Assembly: GCA_018262095.1 (NCBI GenBank)
Contig: JAGTRW010000008.1
Coordinates: 62,001 to 126,000 of the forward strand
Source: Pseudomonadota bacterium
GTDB taxonomy: Bacteria; Pseudomonadota; Gammaproteobacteria; Burkholderiales; Rhodocyclaceae
Direction: 5' to 3'
Length of the DNA: 64,000 nucleotides
A model generated the notes under the pieces. That model was not told the DNA's origin and made no database searches. It worked only from the letters and a program-made list of their open reading frames with translations. Every line of letters begins with the position of its first letter. The first letter of the stretch is position 1. The position numbers and the translations under genes are program-made. This document shows, piece after piece, positions 44,803-54,918 of this stretch.

Positions 44803-45939
44803 TCAGTAGACCGACTTGCTGTTTTGTTCGATGAAACTGACGGTCAGCTTGCCGCGCATCACGCGATAGGCCCAGCTCGTGTAGACCACCACCAGCGGCA
44901 GAAACAGCACGACGACGCCGAGCATCACGCTCAGGGTGAATTGGCTGGAAGTGGCGTCCCAGGCGGTCAGGCTGCTTTGCGGGTGGCTCGACGAAGGCAT
45001 GATGAACGGAAAGAGCGACGCCCCGGCGGTGCCGATCACTCCGACGCAGGCCAGGCTGCTGGCGATGAAAGCGATTCCTCCCTTGTTTTTCAGCGTCGCG
45101 ATCAAGCCCGCCGCGATGCCGGCGAAAGCCAGCGCCGGCAGGCAGAGCGTCGCCGGGTAGCGCTGATAGTTGGCGAGCCAGGCGCCGGCCTGCTGGACCA
45201 CCTGTTTGGCGAGCGGGTCTGAGGGCGCTCCGGGCAGGCCGCCATTGCTGATGACGTAACCGGGGATGGCCAGTGCCAGCCACAGTCCGGCGAGCGCGAA
45301 AGTGGCCGCCAGCAGCAGGTTGAAAGCAATTGCCGCCTGCCGCGAACGTCGGGCGATCGCGCCGTCGGTGCGCAGCATCAGGTAGTGCGCGCCGTGGCTC
45401 ACCAGCATAGCCAGGCTGACGACGCCGCAGAGCAGCGGGAACGGCGTCAGCAGGTCGAAAAACCCACCCGTATAGGTGACGCGAAGGCTGTCGTCGAAAT
45501 GGAAGGGAACGCCCAGGAAGAGGTTGCCGAAAGCGACGCCGAAAATGATCGGTGGCACGCTTCCGCCGACAAACAGGCCCCAGTCCCAAAAGTTGCGCCA
45601 GCGCGGATCGGCGACCTTGCTGCGGTAGTCAAAGCCGACCGGGCGAAAAAACAGCGCCCACAGTACCGCCAGCATGGCGAAGTAAAAGCCCGAAAATGCC
45701 GTCGCGTAAACAAACGGCCAGGCCGCGAAAATCGCGCCGCCGGCGGTGACGAACCAAACCTGATTGCCTTCCCAGTGGGGCGCGATGCTGTTGATCATCA
45801 CCCGGCGCTCGGCGTCGCTCTTGCCGACAAAAGGCAGCAGCGTGCCGACGCCCATGTCGTGGCCGTCCATGATGGCAAAGCCGACGAGCAGCGCGCCGAC
45901 CAGCAGCCACCAGATGAATTTCAGGGTTGCGTAGTCCAT
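44803..45939 (-). CDS. cydB: Cytochrome bd ubiquinol oxidase subunit II
   Basis: A 378-residue membrane subunit with eight or nine helices. MDGHDMGVG and PHWEGNQVWFVTAGGAIFAAWP carry the conserved acidic and His/Trp residues near the hemes. Together with CydA it reduces O2 with quinol at high affinity, supporting microaerobic respiration. The ATG at 45939 (MDYATLKFIWW) lies 2 bp after the cydA stop; a longer open frame upstream is a shadow of cydA. Confidence 0.96.
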   Translation of the reverse strand: MDYATLKFIWWLLVGALLVGFAIMDGHDMGVGTLLPFVGKSDAERRVMINSIAPHWEGNQVWFVTAGGAIFAAWPFVYATAFSGFYFAMLAVLWALFFRPVGFDYRSKVADPRWRNFWDWGLFVGGSVPPIIFGVAFGNLFLGVPFHFDDSLRVTYTGGFFDLLTPFPLLCGVVSLAMLVSHGAHYLMLRTDGAIARRSRQAAIAFNLLLAATFALAGLWLALAIPGYVISNGGLPGAPSDPLAKQVVQQAGAWLANYQRYPATLCLPALAFAGIAAGLIATLKNKGGIAFIASSLACVGVIGTAGASLFPFIMPSSSHPQSSLTAWDATSSQFTLSVMLGVVVLFLPLVVVYTSWAYRVMRGKLTVSFIEQNSKSVY

Positions 45940-45941
45940 TT

Positions 45942-47498
45942 TCAGGCTCCTTGGCGTTCGCTGTGGTACTTGCCGGTGCCCAGCGAACTCGGGCCAAGGC
46001 GGGCGTATTTGAACATCAGATACATTTCGGCGACGAACAGCGCGGTGTAAAAGGCGATGAATCCAGCGAGCGAAAACAGGATGCTGTTGACCGACAGCGT
46101 CGAGGTCGACAGGTGCGTCGGCAAGACGCCGAAGATGGTCCACGGTTGGCGGCCGTATTCGGCGACCACCCAGCCCAGCTCGCAGGCGATCCAGGGCGCC
46201 GGAATGAACAGCACGGCGGTCTTGAGCAGCCAGCGATTGTTCTCGACCCGGTTGCGTGCGCTGGCCCAGAACGCCCAGCTGAAGAGCAGCAGGAAGCCGC
46301 CGCCCAGCGCGACCATCAGGCGGAAACTCCAGAACATCGGCGCGACCTTCGGGATGGTGTCGGCAGCAGCCTGGTCGATCATCGCCGGCGTCGCGTCGCG
46401 CACGTCGGCGACGTATTTCTTGAGCAGCAGGCCAAAGCCGAGATCGGCCTTGTCCTGCTCGAACAGCGCCTTGACGGCTGCGTTGCTCTGGTCGCGGCGC
46501 AAGGCTTCAAGCGCGATCACGGCCTTTTGCCCGCGCTCGATGCGCGCGCGGTTGATGGCGATGATCTGGTTGATCCCCGGAATCTCCTTGGTGAGCGAAC
46601 GCGTTCCGATGATTCCCATGACGTAGGGGATCTTGAGTTCGTAGTGGTTGCTGCGCGTCGCCTGATCGGGGATCGCGAACAGCGTCAGCGCGGCGGGCGC
46701 TGGCTCGGTGTCCCACATCGCTTCCATCGCGGCGATCTTCGACTGCTGCGATTCGGTGACGGTGTAGCCCGATTCGTCGCCGAGAACGATCACCGACAGC
46801 GCCGAGGCGAAGCCGAAGGCGGCGGCGATGCGGAACGAGCGCAGGGCAAAGGCCCGGTCGCGGCCCTTGAGCAGATACCACGCCGAGATGCCGAGCACGA
46901 ACACCGAACCGGTGACGTAGCCGGCCGACAGCGTATGGACGAATTTGGCCTGCGCCGTCGGGTTGAACAGCACCGCCCAGAAATCGAACATCTCCATGCG
47001 CATCGTCTGGTAATTGAAGGCGGCACCGACCGGATCCTGCATCCAGCCGTTGGCGATCAGAATCAGCAGCGCCGAAAGATTCGATCCGAACGCCATCAGG
47101 AAGGTCGCGGTGAAGTGGCCGACTTTGGACAGCCTTTGCCAGCCAAAGAAAAACAGCCCGATAAAGGTCGATTCAAGAAAGAAAGCGAGCAGTCCTTCAA
47201 TCGCCAGCGGTGCGCCGAAAATGTCGCCGACATAGTGCGAGTAGTAGGCCCAGTTGGTGCCGAACTGGAATTCGAGCGTCAGCCCGGTGGTGACGCCAAG
47301 GGCGAAATTGATTCCGAACAGCTTGCCCCAGAACTTCACCATGTCGCGGTAAATTTCCTTGCCGGTCATCAGGTAGACCGCTTCCATGATCACCAGGATC
47401 CAGGCCAGACCCAGGGTCAGCGGGACAAACAGGAAATGGTACAAGGCGGTGACGGCAAACTGCAGGCGTGACAAATCCACCAGGGATTCACTGATCAT
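45942..47498 (-). CDS. cydA: Cytochrome bd ubiquinol oxidase subunit I
   Basis: A 518-residue subunit carrying hemes b558, b595 and d. His19-type ligand in [13 protein letters not shown], conserved Glu in [14 protein letters not shown], the Q loop with [29 protein letters not shown], and the long-form insert (about 280-340) mark the E. coli-like branch. It overlaps cydP by 11 bp. The operon order is cydP-cydA-cydB-cydX on the minus strand, inserted between hisI and hisE. Confidence 0.97.
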   Translation of the reverse strand: MISESLVDLSRLQFAVTALYHFLFVPLTLGLAWILVIMEAVYLMTGKEIYRDMVKFWGKLFGINFALGVTTGLTLEFQFGTNWAYYSHYVGDIFGAPLAIEGLLAFFLESTFIGLFFFGWQRLSKVGHFTATFLMAFGSNLSALLILIANGWMQDPVGAAFNYQTMRMEMFDFWAVLFNPTAQAKFVHTLSAGYVTGSVFVLGISAWYLLKGRDRAFALRSFRIAAAFGFASALSVIVLGDESGYTVTESQQSKIAAMEAMWDTEPAPAALTLFAIPDQATRSNHYELKIPYVMGIIGTRSLTKEIPGINQIIAINRARIERGQKAVIALEALRRDQSNAAVKALFEQDKADLGFGLLLKKYVADVRDATPAMIDQAAADTIPKVAPMFWSFRLMVALGGGFLLLFSWAFWASARNRVENNRWLLKTAVLFIPAPWIACELGWVVAEYGRQPWTIFGVLPTHLSTSTLSVNSILFSLAGFIAFYTALFVAEMYLMFKYARLGPSSLGTGKYHSERQGA

Positions 47499-47718
47499 AA
47501 GAACTCCGGTTTTCAGAATAGGATGTCGCCGGTTCGGCTGCCCGCGTCGCGCCGAGCAGGTGCGCGGCGGTCTGCGCAGTACCGCCCGCCTTGACTTCAG
47601 GCGGGCTGAAAAAGGCGATGCGCAGGGCGACGATCAGGCAAATCTTGATCAACAGCAGCCAACCGATTTCCTTGAAATAGCGTTTTTCGCGACGTGGCAT
47701 CGGTGCGTTTTTGTTCAT
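47488..47718 (-). CDS. cydP: Cytochrome oxidase putative small subunit CydP
   Basis: A 76-residue protein upstream of cydA. It has a charged N-terminus ([15 protein letters not shown]), one hydrophobic helix ([20 protein letters not shown]) and a soluble tail, the pattern of CydP proteins found beside cydA in betaproteobacteria, where they are proposed to aid the bd oxidase. The ATG at 47718 is used; an in-frame upstream extension would cross the palindrome at 47774. Confidence 0.8.
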   Translation of the reverse strand: MNKNAPMPRREKRYFKEIGWLLLIKICLIVALRIAFFSPPEVKAGGTAQTAAHLLGATRAAEPATSYSENRSSYDQ

Positions 47719-48021
47719 ATTTGAGGATGCGAATATCCGGTACCCATCGATCCTATATCTTTTTTCTTGTTTCTTGGCAAAAGCCAACAAAAAAGAGAGC
47801 AATGGCGTGCAGTCGCGCCATGTCGATCGATGGCCGGTTGCGAAAGACGCGTAGCGGGATTCCCCGGCGATGGAATCGCGCGTGGGCTGATGTAGAATGC
47901 ACGGATGTGGATTGCTTTGGTTTGGCGAGACGGTTTGCTAGACAGCAGTTCGTGCGAACAGTTCATCTGTTTTCAAGGCTGGCACAGAGATTGTTAAGTT
48001 TCTAAGAAAGTTTACGAAAAA
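47719..48021. promoter_or_regulatory. Divergent promoter region between cydP and hisE, with a palindrome at 47774-47787
   Basis: This 303-bp gap holds no gene. TTGGC AAAA GCCAA at 47774-47787 is a perfect palindrome flanked by T-rich sequence on the left and A-rich on the right, which lengthens the symmetry. It lies 56 bp upstream of cydP and could be an operator for the oxidase. No match to the FNR/Anr consensus TTGAT-N4-ATCAA was found. The hisE side is GC-poor near the start codon. Confidence 0.4.
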
Positions 48022-48345
48022 ATGAGTACTCACGACATCCTGCATCGTCTTTCCGAGACTCTGGCGAGCCGTCGTCACGCCGATCCGGAAACGTCCTATA
48101 CGGCCAAGCTGTTCGCCAACGGCCCCGATTCGATTCTCAAGAAGATCGGCGAGGAGTCGGCCGAACTGATCATGGCTGCCAAGGATGGCAAGCGGCTCAA
48201 CATCGTCTGGGAGTCGACCGACCTGATTTTTCACGTACTGGTGCTGCTCGCCTTCTATGGCTTGAGCATCGAGGACGTCTCGCAGGAAATGCGGCGCCGC
48301 GAGGGCGTTTCGGGAATCGACGAGAAGAAGGCGCGGGCCAAGTAA
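48022..48345 (+). CDS. hisE: Phosphoribosyl-ATP pyrophosphatase
   Basis: A 107-residue monofunctional MazG-like pyrophosphohydrolase. Acidic metal ligands are in KIGEESAELIMAAKDG and WESTDLIFHVLVLL. It catalyses the second step of histidine synthesis. It is separated from hisI by the 3-kb cyd operon on the opposite strand. HIT-tatABC follow at once, a conserved order, so hisE kept its downstream neighbours. Confidence 0.95.
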   Translation: MSTHDILHRLSETLASRRHADPETSYTAKLFANGPDSILKKIGEESAELIMAAKDGKRLNIVWESTDLIFHVLVLLAFYGLSIEDVSQEMRRREGVSGIDEKKARAK

Positions 48346-48346
48346 A

Positions 48347-48947
<601 letters not shown>

Positions 48948-48995
48948 GTTGGTCCGCGCATGGGCTTGGCTTGCCGTTGAAGGCGCCGGCCTGAC

Positions 48996-49571
48996 ATGTT
49001 CGACGTCGGCTTCTCCGAACTGATCGTCATCGCCGTCGTCGCGCTGGTGGTGATCGGCCCCGAGCGTCTGCCCAAGGTCGCGCGTACGGCAGGCCTGCTG
49101 CTCGGGCGCTTGCAGCGTTACGTCAATGACGTCAAGGCCGACGTCAGCCGCGAGATGCAGCTTGACGAACTCAAGAAGTTGCAGGCCGAGATGCAGGATT
49201 CGGCGCGCAGTTTCGAGCGCAGCATTCACAGTGAACTGCAGGCGGTCGAACAGATCGTCGACCAAACGGCGCAGGCGGTCGAACAGGTCGTCGACCAGAC
49301 GGCGCAATCGGTCGAACAGCTCGTCGACCAGACGGCGCAGTCGCTCGATCAGCCCGCGCAGTCGGTCGAAGCCGCCGTCAATTCCGTCTATGCGTCGCCC
49401 GCGGCGGGTGTTCCCGCCGCGACCGAGCCGCCGCCGGAAGCCGTCACGGCGCTTGCAACGACGACGGGCGAGGCGGTCGCCGCGCCGCCCGCTGCCAGCG
49501 AGCAGCTCGCCGCCAGCCGGCTGCGTCGGCGTATCCGACACATCCGGCGCCAGGAAATGAGCGACCAATGA
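48996..49571 (+). CDS. tatB: Sec-independent translocase subunit TatB
   Basis: A 191-residue protein. MFDVGFSELIVIAVVALVVIGPERLP is the TatB N-terminal helix and hinge, followed by a long amphipathic helix. Residues 84-116 are three 11-residue repeats (VEQIVDQTAQA, VEQVVDQTAQS, VEQLVDQTAQS) with a degenerate fourth, then an Ala/Pro-rich tail. The repeats lengthen the coiled cytoplasmic part beyond the common TatB. It overlaps tatC by 4 bp. Confidence 0.93.
   Translation: MFDVGFSELIVIAVVALVVIGPERLPKVARTAGLLLGRLQRYVNDVKADVSREMQLDELKKLQAEMQDSARSFERSIHSELQAVEQIVDQTAQAVEQVVDQTAQSVEQLVDQTAQSLDQPAQSVEAAVNSVYASPAAGVPAATEPPPEAVTALATTTGEAVAAPPAASEQLAASRLRRRIRHIRRQEMSDQ
49245..49343 (+). repeat. 33-bp tandem repeats in tatB
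   Basis: Three 33-bp units, each GTCGAACAG nTCGTCGAC CAnACGGCG CAnnCG, encode 11-residue VEQxVDQTAQ(A/S) units; a shortened fourth follows. The units differ at only a few positions, so recent unit duplication or slippage is likely. Confidence 0.85.
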
Positions 49572-50320
49572 GCGAACTGGAAGACTCGTTTCTCTCGCAC
49601 CTCTTCGAGTTGCGCGATCGGCTGATTCGCGCACTGGCCTCCGTTGGCATCGTCTTTGTCTGCCTTTTTCCGTGGGCCAAGGAACTCTATGCGCTGCTCG
49701 CGCAGCCGCTGCTGGCGTCCCTGCCGGCGGGCGGCCAGATGATCGCCACCGACGTCGTCGGCGTTTTCCTGGTGCCGATGAAAGTCGCGCTGATGGTCGC
49801 CTTCCTGATCGCGCTGCCCTACGTTCTTTACCAGATCTGGGCCTTCGTCGCGCCGGGCCTCTATGCCCACGAGAAGAAGCTGGCGCTGCCGCTGGTCGCG
49901 GCGAGCGTCGTGCTGTTCTTCATCGGCATGGCCTTCGCCTATTTCCTCGTTTTTCCGACGGTCTTCGGCTTCATGGCCAAGGTCGCGCCCGAAGGCGTCG
50001 CCTGGATGACCGACATCGAGAAATACCTGTCTTTCGTGATGACCACCTTCATGGCCTTTGGCGTGACCTTCGAGGTGCCGATCGTCGTCATCGTGCTGGT
50101 CCAGATGCATGTCGTCGAGCTCAAGACGCTCAAGGAATGGCGCCCCTACGTGATCGTCGGTGCCTTCGTGATCGGCGCCATCTTCACGCCGCCTGACGTC
50201 ATCTCGCAGCTGATGCTGGCGATTCCGCTGTGTCTGCTCTACGAACTGGGGATGCTGATGGCGCGCTTTGTCAGCAAGCCGGACGCTGAGCGCGTCGCCA
50301 ATTTCCCAGAGCCACGCTGA
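49568..50320 (+). CDS. tatC: Twin-arginine translocase subunit TatC
   Basis: A 250-residue six-helix membrane protein that recognises the RR signal. The N-terminal FLSHLFELRDRLIRAL, the loop Pro/Glu in GLYAHEKKLALPL and FPTVFGFMAKV, and the FEVPIVVIVLVQM helix are family features. It overlaps tatB by 4 bp and converges on the protease gene with a 1-bp gap. Confidence 0.95.
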   Translation: MSELEDSFLSHLFELRDRLIRALASVGIVFVCLFPWAKELYALLAQPLLASLPAGGQMIATDVVGVFLVPMKVALMVAFLIALPYVLYQIWAFVAPGLYAHEKKLALPLVAASVVLFFIGMAFAYFLVFPTVFGFMAKVAPEGVAWMTDIEKYLSFVMTTFMAFGVTFEVPIVVIVLVQMHVVELKTLKEWRPYVIVGAFVIGAIFTPPDVISQLMLAIPLCLLYELGMLMARFVSKPDAERVANFPEPR

Positions 50321-50321
50321 C

Positions 50322-51494
50322 TTACTCGCTTTCGCGGCGCGACGGCGGCCGCTTGCCGATACGGATCGTCGTTTCGACCAGCGTTTTCTGCCGGCGCAGT
50401 TTGAACGGGACGCTCTCGCCAGGCTTCTGACGCGCGATCAGTTCGAGCATCGCCTGCGGATCCTTGACCGGTTTGCCGTCGATCGCGACCAGGATGTCGC
50501 CGGGCTTGATGCCGCCGGCGTCGGCCGGACTGCCGCGCTGAACGCCGGCGATCAGCGCGCCGATCGGCTCGGGCAGGCCGAACGACTCGGCGAGTTCCTG
50601 GGTGATTTCCTGGACTTCGACGCCGATCCAGCCGCGCGTTACGGTGCCGGTCGCGATGATCTGCTCCATGACGTTCTTGGCGGTCGAGATCGGGATCGCG
50701 AAGCCGATTCCCAGCGAGCCGCCCGATCGCGAATAGATCGCCGTATTGATTCCGACTAGGTTGCCGCGGCTGTCGATCAACGCGCCGCCCGAGTTGCCGG
50801 GGTTGATCGCCGCGTCGGTCTGGATGAAATTCTCGAAGGTGTTGATTCCCAGGTGCGAGCGGCCGAGCGCCGAGACGATTCCCATGGTCACCGTCTGGCC
50901 GACGCCGAAGGGATTGCCGATCGCCAGCACGACGTCGCCGACGTCAATGCTGTCCATCTGGCCGAGGGTGATCGCCGGCAGCTTGAGTTCTGCCTTCACC
51001 GGCTCGATTTGCAGCACGGCGAGGTCGGACTCGGGGTCGCCGCCGACCAGCCGGGCGTTGAGCGTTCTTCCGTCGTTGAGCGCCACTTCGATCTGGTCGG
51101 CGCCGTCGACGACGTGGAAATTGGTGAGGATATAGCCGCTGGCGCTGACGATGACGCCAGAACCCAGACCCGACTTGGTTTGTCCCTGAGTCTCCGGAAC
51201 GTCGCCGAAAAAGTGGCGGAACACCGGGTCGTCGATCAGCGGGTGACGCGGCGCCCTGATCTTCTGCGAAGTGAACACATGAACCACCGACGGCAGCGCT
51301 TTCTGCGCGGCGTCGCGGTAAGAGGCGGTGCCGGTCGCCGGACCGTCGGTGCCCGCGGTTTCGCGAACGGCGACGATGTTCGCGCCGGCGCTGATGGGTT
51401 TGCCCAGCCATTCGGGCTTGAGCGTGCTGACGACAAAAAGAACGGCAAGACTAACCGTCACCGTTTGTGCAAAAATCAGCCATAGTCTGCGCAT
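50322..51494 (-). CDS. Trypsin-like periplasmic serine protease of the Do/DegQ-DegS family
   Basis: A 390-residue protease with an N-terminal membrane anchor ([18 protein letters not shown]) rather than a cleaved signal, as in DegS. The catalytic triad is His in [11 protein letters not shown], Asp in [10 protein letters not shown] and Ser in [11 protein letters not shown], and one PDZ domain follows ([16 protein letters not shown]). One PDZ and an anchor favour a DegS-like sensor role, though gene order after tatC is often called degQ. It is the last gene of the his-tat block. Confidence 0.92.
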   Translation of the reverse strand: MRRLWLIFAQTVTVSLAVLFVVSTLKPEWLGKPISAGANIVAVRETAGTDGPATGTASYRDAAQKALPSVVHVFTSQKIRAPRHPLIDDPVFRHFFGDVPETQGQTKSGLGSGVIVSASGYILTNFHVVDGADQIEVALNDGRTLNARLVGGDPESDLAVLQIEPVKAELKLPAITLGQMDSIDVGDVVLAIGNPFGVGQTVTMGIVSALGRSHLGINTFENFIQTDAAINPGNSGGALIDSRGNLVGINTAIYSRSGGSLGIGFAIPISTAKNVMEQIIATGTVTRGWIGVEVQEITQELAESFGLPEPIGALIAGVQRGSPADAGGIKPGDILVAIDGKPVKDPQAMLELIARQKPGESVPFKLRRQKTLVETTIRIGKRPPSRRESE

Positions 51495-51513
51495 TGAAAT
51501 TCGGAGCCCAAAA

Positions 51514-52269
51514 GTGAAACGTGAAGAACTGACGCGCTATCTCGACCAACTGCTCGACGCCTCGCGCTTTCGCGATTATTGCCCAAACGGCCTGCAAGTG
51601 GAAGGTTGCGGCGAGGTGCGGCGCCTCGTTGTCGGCGTCACGGCGAGCCAGGCGCTGGTCGACGCGGCGATTGCGCGCGGTGCCGACGCGCTGCTGGTGC
51701 ACCACGGCTGGTTCTGGCGCGGCGAGGATGGTCGCGTCACCGGCCATCGAAAAGCGCGTCTGCAAGCGCTGCTCGCGAATGACATCAACCTGATCGGCTA
51801 TCACCTGCCGCTCGACGGCCATCCCGAATTGGGCAACAACGCGCAGCTGGCCAAACGCCTGGGCTGGCAAGTCGATGGGCGCTTCGGCGAGCAGGAGCTC
51901 GGCTGGCACGGGCGCACCATGGCGGCGACGACGCTTGCCGATCTGACGCAGATGATCAGCACTCGGTTGCAACGAGTGCCGCTGGTGATCGACGGTGCTG
52001 CCGACGGCGGGCGGCTGATCAACCACGTCGCCTGGTGTTCGGGCGGTGCGCAGAGTTATTTCGAACAGGCGATTGCGCTCGGTGTCGATGTTTTTCTCTC
52101 GGGCGAGATCTCCGAGCAGAACGTTCACCTCGCGCGAGAATCAGGCGTCGCCTATCTTGCCGCCGGGCATCACGCCACCGAGCGTTACGGCGTTCAGGCG
52201 CTGGCCGCCCACCTGGCCGAGCGGTTCGGCCTGGACTGCGAGTATGTCGAGATCGACAATCCAGTTTGA
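51514..52269 (+). CDS. Nif3-like dinuclear metal-centre protein
   Basis: A 251-residue DUF34/Nif3 protein that forms hexameric toroids with two metals per subunit. Conserved motifs [32 protein letters not shown] and [11 protein letters not shown] are intact. The start is a GTG at 51514 with CGGAG upstream; no ATG gives a better N-terminus. The biochemical role of the family is uncertain. An interspersed repeat follows. Confidence 0.93.
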   Translation: MKREELTRYLDQLLDASRFRDYCPNGLQVEGCGEVRRLVVGVTASQALVDAAIARGADALLVHHGWFWRGEDGRVTGHRKARLQALLANDINLIGYHLPLDGHPELGNNAQLAKRLGWQVDGRFGEQELGWHGRTMAATTLADLTQMISTRLQRVPLVIDGAADGGRLINHVAWCSGGAQSYFEQAIALGVDVFLSGEISEQNVHLARESGVAYLAAGHHATERYGVQALAAHLAERFGLDCEYVEIDNPV

Positions 52270-52287
52270 GGGAGATTGATTTTTTTC

Positions 52288-52365
52288 ACCACGACGAACA
52301 CGACGGTCACAACGAAATTCTCTTTTCTTTTGGCTTCTCGTTGTGTTCGTTGTGCCCGCTGTGGT
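52288..52365. repeat. Dispersed 9-bp-period inverted repeat, copy 2
   Basis: Left arm ACCACGACGAACACGACG and the right arm (52337-52365) are imperfect inverted copies around a T-rich centre. The right arm holds the shared GTGCCCGCTGTG. The units step by 9 bp (nnCACrrCG). It lies between the Nif3-like gene and the FAH gene on the same strand, 18 bp after the stop. Confidence 0.78.
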
Positions 52366-52401
52366 TAATGTTTGTCATCACCTGTTTTTCTGGGAGGCTT
52401 C

Positions 52402-53085
52402 ATGAACTACGTTTTTCCGCCGGCGGCGCCGGTCGCCCTTCGCGTTGCCGGCAGCGAGTCGGTTTTTCCGGTGCGCCGCGTCTATTGCGTCGGACAGAAT
52501 TACGCCGACCACGCCGCCGAAATGGGCGGCGATGGTCGCCAGCCGCCGTTCTTCTTCGGCAAACCCGCCGATGCGCTGGTTCCCGGTGGGGGTAACGTCG
52601 CCTACCCGCCGCAGACGGTCAATCTGCAGCACGAAGTCGAACTGGTCGTCGCGCTGAGTAAGGGAGGCAGCGACATCGCGGTCGATCGGGCGCTTGACTG
52701 CGTGTATGGCTACGCGATCGGCTTCGACCTGACGCGGCGCGATCTGCAGTCGCGCGCCAAGGCCAAGGGCCAGCCGTGGGACATGGCCAAGGGTTACGAT
52801 CAGAGCGGACCGGTGAGCGCCATCGTCCCGGTCGCGACGCTCGGTCATCCGGCGAACGGCGCGATCTGGCTCAAGGTCAATGGCCAACTCAAGCAGAGCG
52901 GCGACCTCGCGCAGATGTCGTGGAAGGTCGCCGAGGTGATCGCCAACCTGTCGAGCTACGTGCGCCTCGAGCCGGGCGACCTGATCTTTACCGGCACGCC
53001 GGCCGGGGTGTCGACGGTGGTTCGCGGCGACGTCCTCGAGGGCTTCATCGAGAACGTCGGCGAACTCAAGATCAAGCTCGTCTGA
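52402..53085 (+). CDS. Fumarylacetoacetate hydrolase family protein
   Basis: A 227-residue FAH-fold enzyme. Metal ligands are in HEVELVVAL (Glu-x-Glu) and the Asp of GFDLTRRDLQ; RVYCVGQNYADHAAEMG and FFGKPADALVP match fumarylpyruvate/maleylpyruvate-type hydrolases. It cleaves a C-C bond in a diketo-acid, or acts as a tautomerase; the substrate is unknown. The ATG at 52402 follows GGGAGG. Confidence 0.9.
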   Translation: MNYVFPPAAPVALRVAGSESVFPVRRVYCVGQNYADHAAEMGGDGRQPPFFFGKPADALVPGGGNVAYPPQTVNLQHEVELVVALSKGGSDIAVDRALDCVYGYAIGFDLTRRDLQSRAKAKGQPWDMAKGYDQSGPVSAIVPVATLGHPANGAIWLKVNGQLKQSGDLAQMSWKVAEVIANLSSYVRLEPGDLIFTGTPAGVSTVVRGDVLEGFIENVGELKIKLV

Positions 53086-53154
53086 TCGCTCGCCGATGCC
53101 TTGAAAGCACGCTAAAAGGCGATCCTGGCGATGCTCCCGGGCAGCTTCGGCGGC

Positions 53155-54918
53155 TCAGTCGACTAGCCAGCCGCGGCGCTTGCCGGCAGACTTCGCAGCG
53201 CAGGTCAGGCGTGCGCTGTCGGCCGCCGGCGCGTCGAGGCGAACGGTAAATTCCATCAGCTCGTCGCGGCGGAAAGCGTGCAGCTTGACCGTGGCGCCGG
53301 GCTCAAAGCGCGCCAGCTGCGGGTCGATGCTCGCCGGCGTGACGCGCAGTCCGTCGATGGCGAGCAGCAGGTCGCCGGCGGCGAGGCCCGCGGCCTGCGC
53401 TGCGCCGCCGTCGTAGACCGTCGCCAGCCGTACTTCCTTGCCTTCGGTCGCGGTCTTGACGCCGAGCGACGCGGTCGTTTCAACTTTCTCCTTCTCCCAG
53501 GCGAGCGTCACGCCGAAGCGCGCGAGCAGACTCTTGAGCGGCAGGTCGGTCGTTCCATCGACGGCGCTGGCGAAGAAGCGCTTGAGTTTAAGTCCCGAAA
53601 GTTCCTCGGCGATCAGCCGCACCGTGTCCTCATCGACGCCGATTCCGGTTTGGCCGTGGCGGGCCCACAGCGCGAGCATCACGTCGTCGAGCGAGACGCG
53701 GCCGGAGGTTTTGCTGCGCAGCGTGAGGTCGAGCGCCAGCGCGACCAGCGCGCCCTTGGCGTAATAGCTCACCACCGCATTGGGCGTGTTCTCGTCGGGC
53801 CGGTAGAACTTGCTCCAGGCGTCGAAGCTCGATTCGGCGAGCGTCTGCCGCAGGCGTCCGGGGCCGCGCGCCACGCTGCTGATCGTCTTGGCGGTGAGTT
53901 CGAGCCAGTCGGCCTGGGTAATGCAGCCGCTTCTGAGCAGCGCGAGATCGTCGTAATACGAGGTGAAACCTTCGAAGACCCAGAGCAGCGTCGTGAAATT
54001 CTCGCGATCGAGGTCGTACGGGGTAAATGCCGCAGGCTTGATTCGCTTGACGTTCCAGCTGTGGAAATACTCGTGGCTGGCGAGGCCCAGGAACTTTCGG
54101 TAGCCCTCGGGCGTTCCCTTCATTGCGGCGTAGGGCAGGTCGTTGCGCGAGCAGATCAGCGCCGTCGAGGCGCGGTGCTCGAGGCCGCCGTAACCCTCGC
54201 CGACGGCAGTGACGAGAAAGACGTAGCGCGACATCGGTGCCGGCTCGCCGAAAAAGCGGATCTGCCATTCGCAGACTCGTTTTAGGTCGGCGCACAGGCG
54301 GTCGAGGTCGGCGTCGTGTTTGCCGGTGATGGCGATCTCGTGCGCGACGCCGCAGGCGGTGAAGCGGGCCAGCGTGAAGCGGCCCATTTCGACCGGGTGG
54401 TCGATCAGCTCGTCGTAGTCGGCGGCGTGGTAGTGGCCAAAGCCGTTGGCCTGGGTGCGCTTGCCGGGCGCCAGCGCGGTGGCGATTCGCCAGTCCTGGT
54501 AGGCCTTGCCGGCCGGCGCTGCGATGTCGACACGGCAGGGGGCGTCCTCCTGGCCGACGACGCGCAGAAAGACGCTGCTGCCGTTGAAGAAAGCGTGGGT
54601 CGCATCGAGATGGGCGCCGCGCACCGAGAGGTCCCAGGCGTAGATCTCGCAACGCACGGTGATCGATCCGGTGGTCGGCGCCGCCTGCCAGGTGTGCTTG
54701 TCGATCTTGGTCAGTGGCAGCGGCTTGCCGTTCGCCTGCGCGTTAATCGCGACGATGTGCCGCGCGAAGTCGCGGATCAGGTAGCTGCCGGGAATCCACG
54801 CCGGCAGCGCGAAGCGCTGACCGGCCGGGTCGGGGTCGCGAACCGTGCAGCACACCTCGAAGGTGTGCGCCTCGGGACGCAGTGGGCGAATGGCATAAAG
54901 GATGGCGCTGGCGGTCAT
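53155..54918 (-). CDS. M61-family metallopeptidase with a C-terminal PDZ domain
   Basis: A 587-residue glycyl-aminopeptidase-like enzyme. The zinc motif is HEYFHSWNVKR (HExxH form HEYFH) with the distal Glu in VFEGFTSYYDD. An N-terminal beta domain precedes it, and a PDZ domain (GGAAQAAGLAAGDLLLAIDGLRV) ends the protein. No signal peptide is evident at the chosen start; an upstream extension of the frame (to 55053) is not family-like. It probably acts in the cytoplasm. Confidence 0.92.
   Translation of the reverse strand: MTASAILYAIRPLRPEAHTFEVCCTVRDPDPAGQRFALPAWIPGSYLIRDFARHIVAINAQANGKPLPLTKIDKHTWQAAPTTGSITVRCEIYAWDLSVRGAHLDATHAFFNGSSVFLRVVGQEDAPCRVDIAAPAGKAYQDWRIATALAPGKRTQANGFGHYHAADYDELIDHPVEMGRFTLARFTACGVAHEIAITGKHDADLDRLCADLKRVCEWQIRFFGEPAPMSRYVFLVTAVGEGYGGLEHRASTALICSRNDLPYAAMKGTPEGYRKFLGLASHEYFHSWNVKRIKPAAFTPYDLDRENFTTLLWVFEGFTSYYDDLALLRSGCITQADWLELTAKTISSVARGPGRLRQTLAESSFDAWSKFYRPDENTPNAVVSYYAKGALVALALDLTLRSKTSGRVSLDDVMLALWARHGQTGIGVDEDTVRLIAEELSGLKLKRFFASAVDGTTDLPLKSLLARFGVTLAWEKEKVETTASLGVKTATEGKEVRLATVYDGGAAQAAGLAAGDLLLAIDGLRVTPASIDPQLARFEPGATVKLHAFRRDELMEFTVRLDAPAADSARLTCAAKSAGKRRGWLVD

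Noticed and set aside
45927-47471. A 514-codon open frame antisense to cydA
   Set aside because: Basic, Gln/Arg-rich shadow; cydA is complete on the minus strand.
47761-47795. FNR/Anr box upstream of cydP
   Set aside because: The palindrome is TTGGC-AAAA-GCCAA and lacks TTGAT/ATCAA half-sites.
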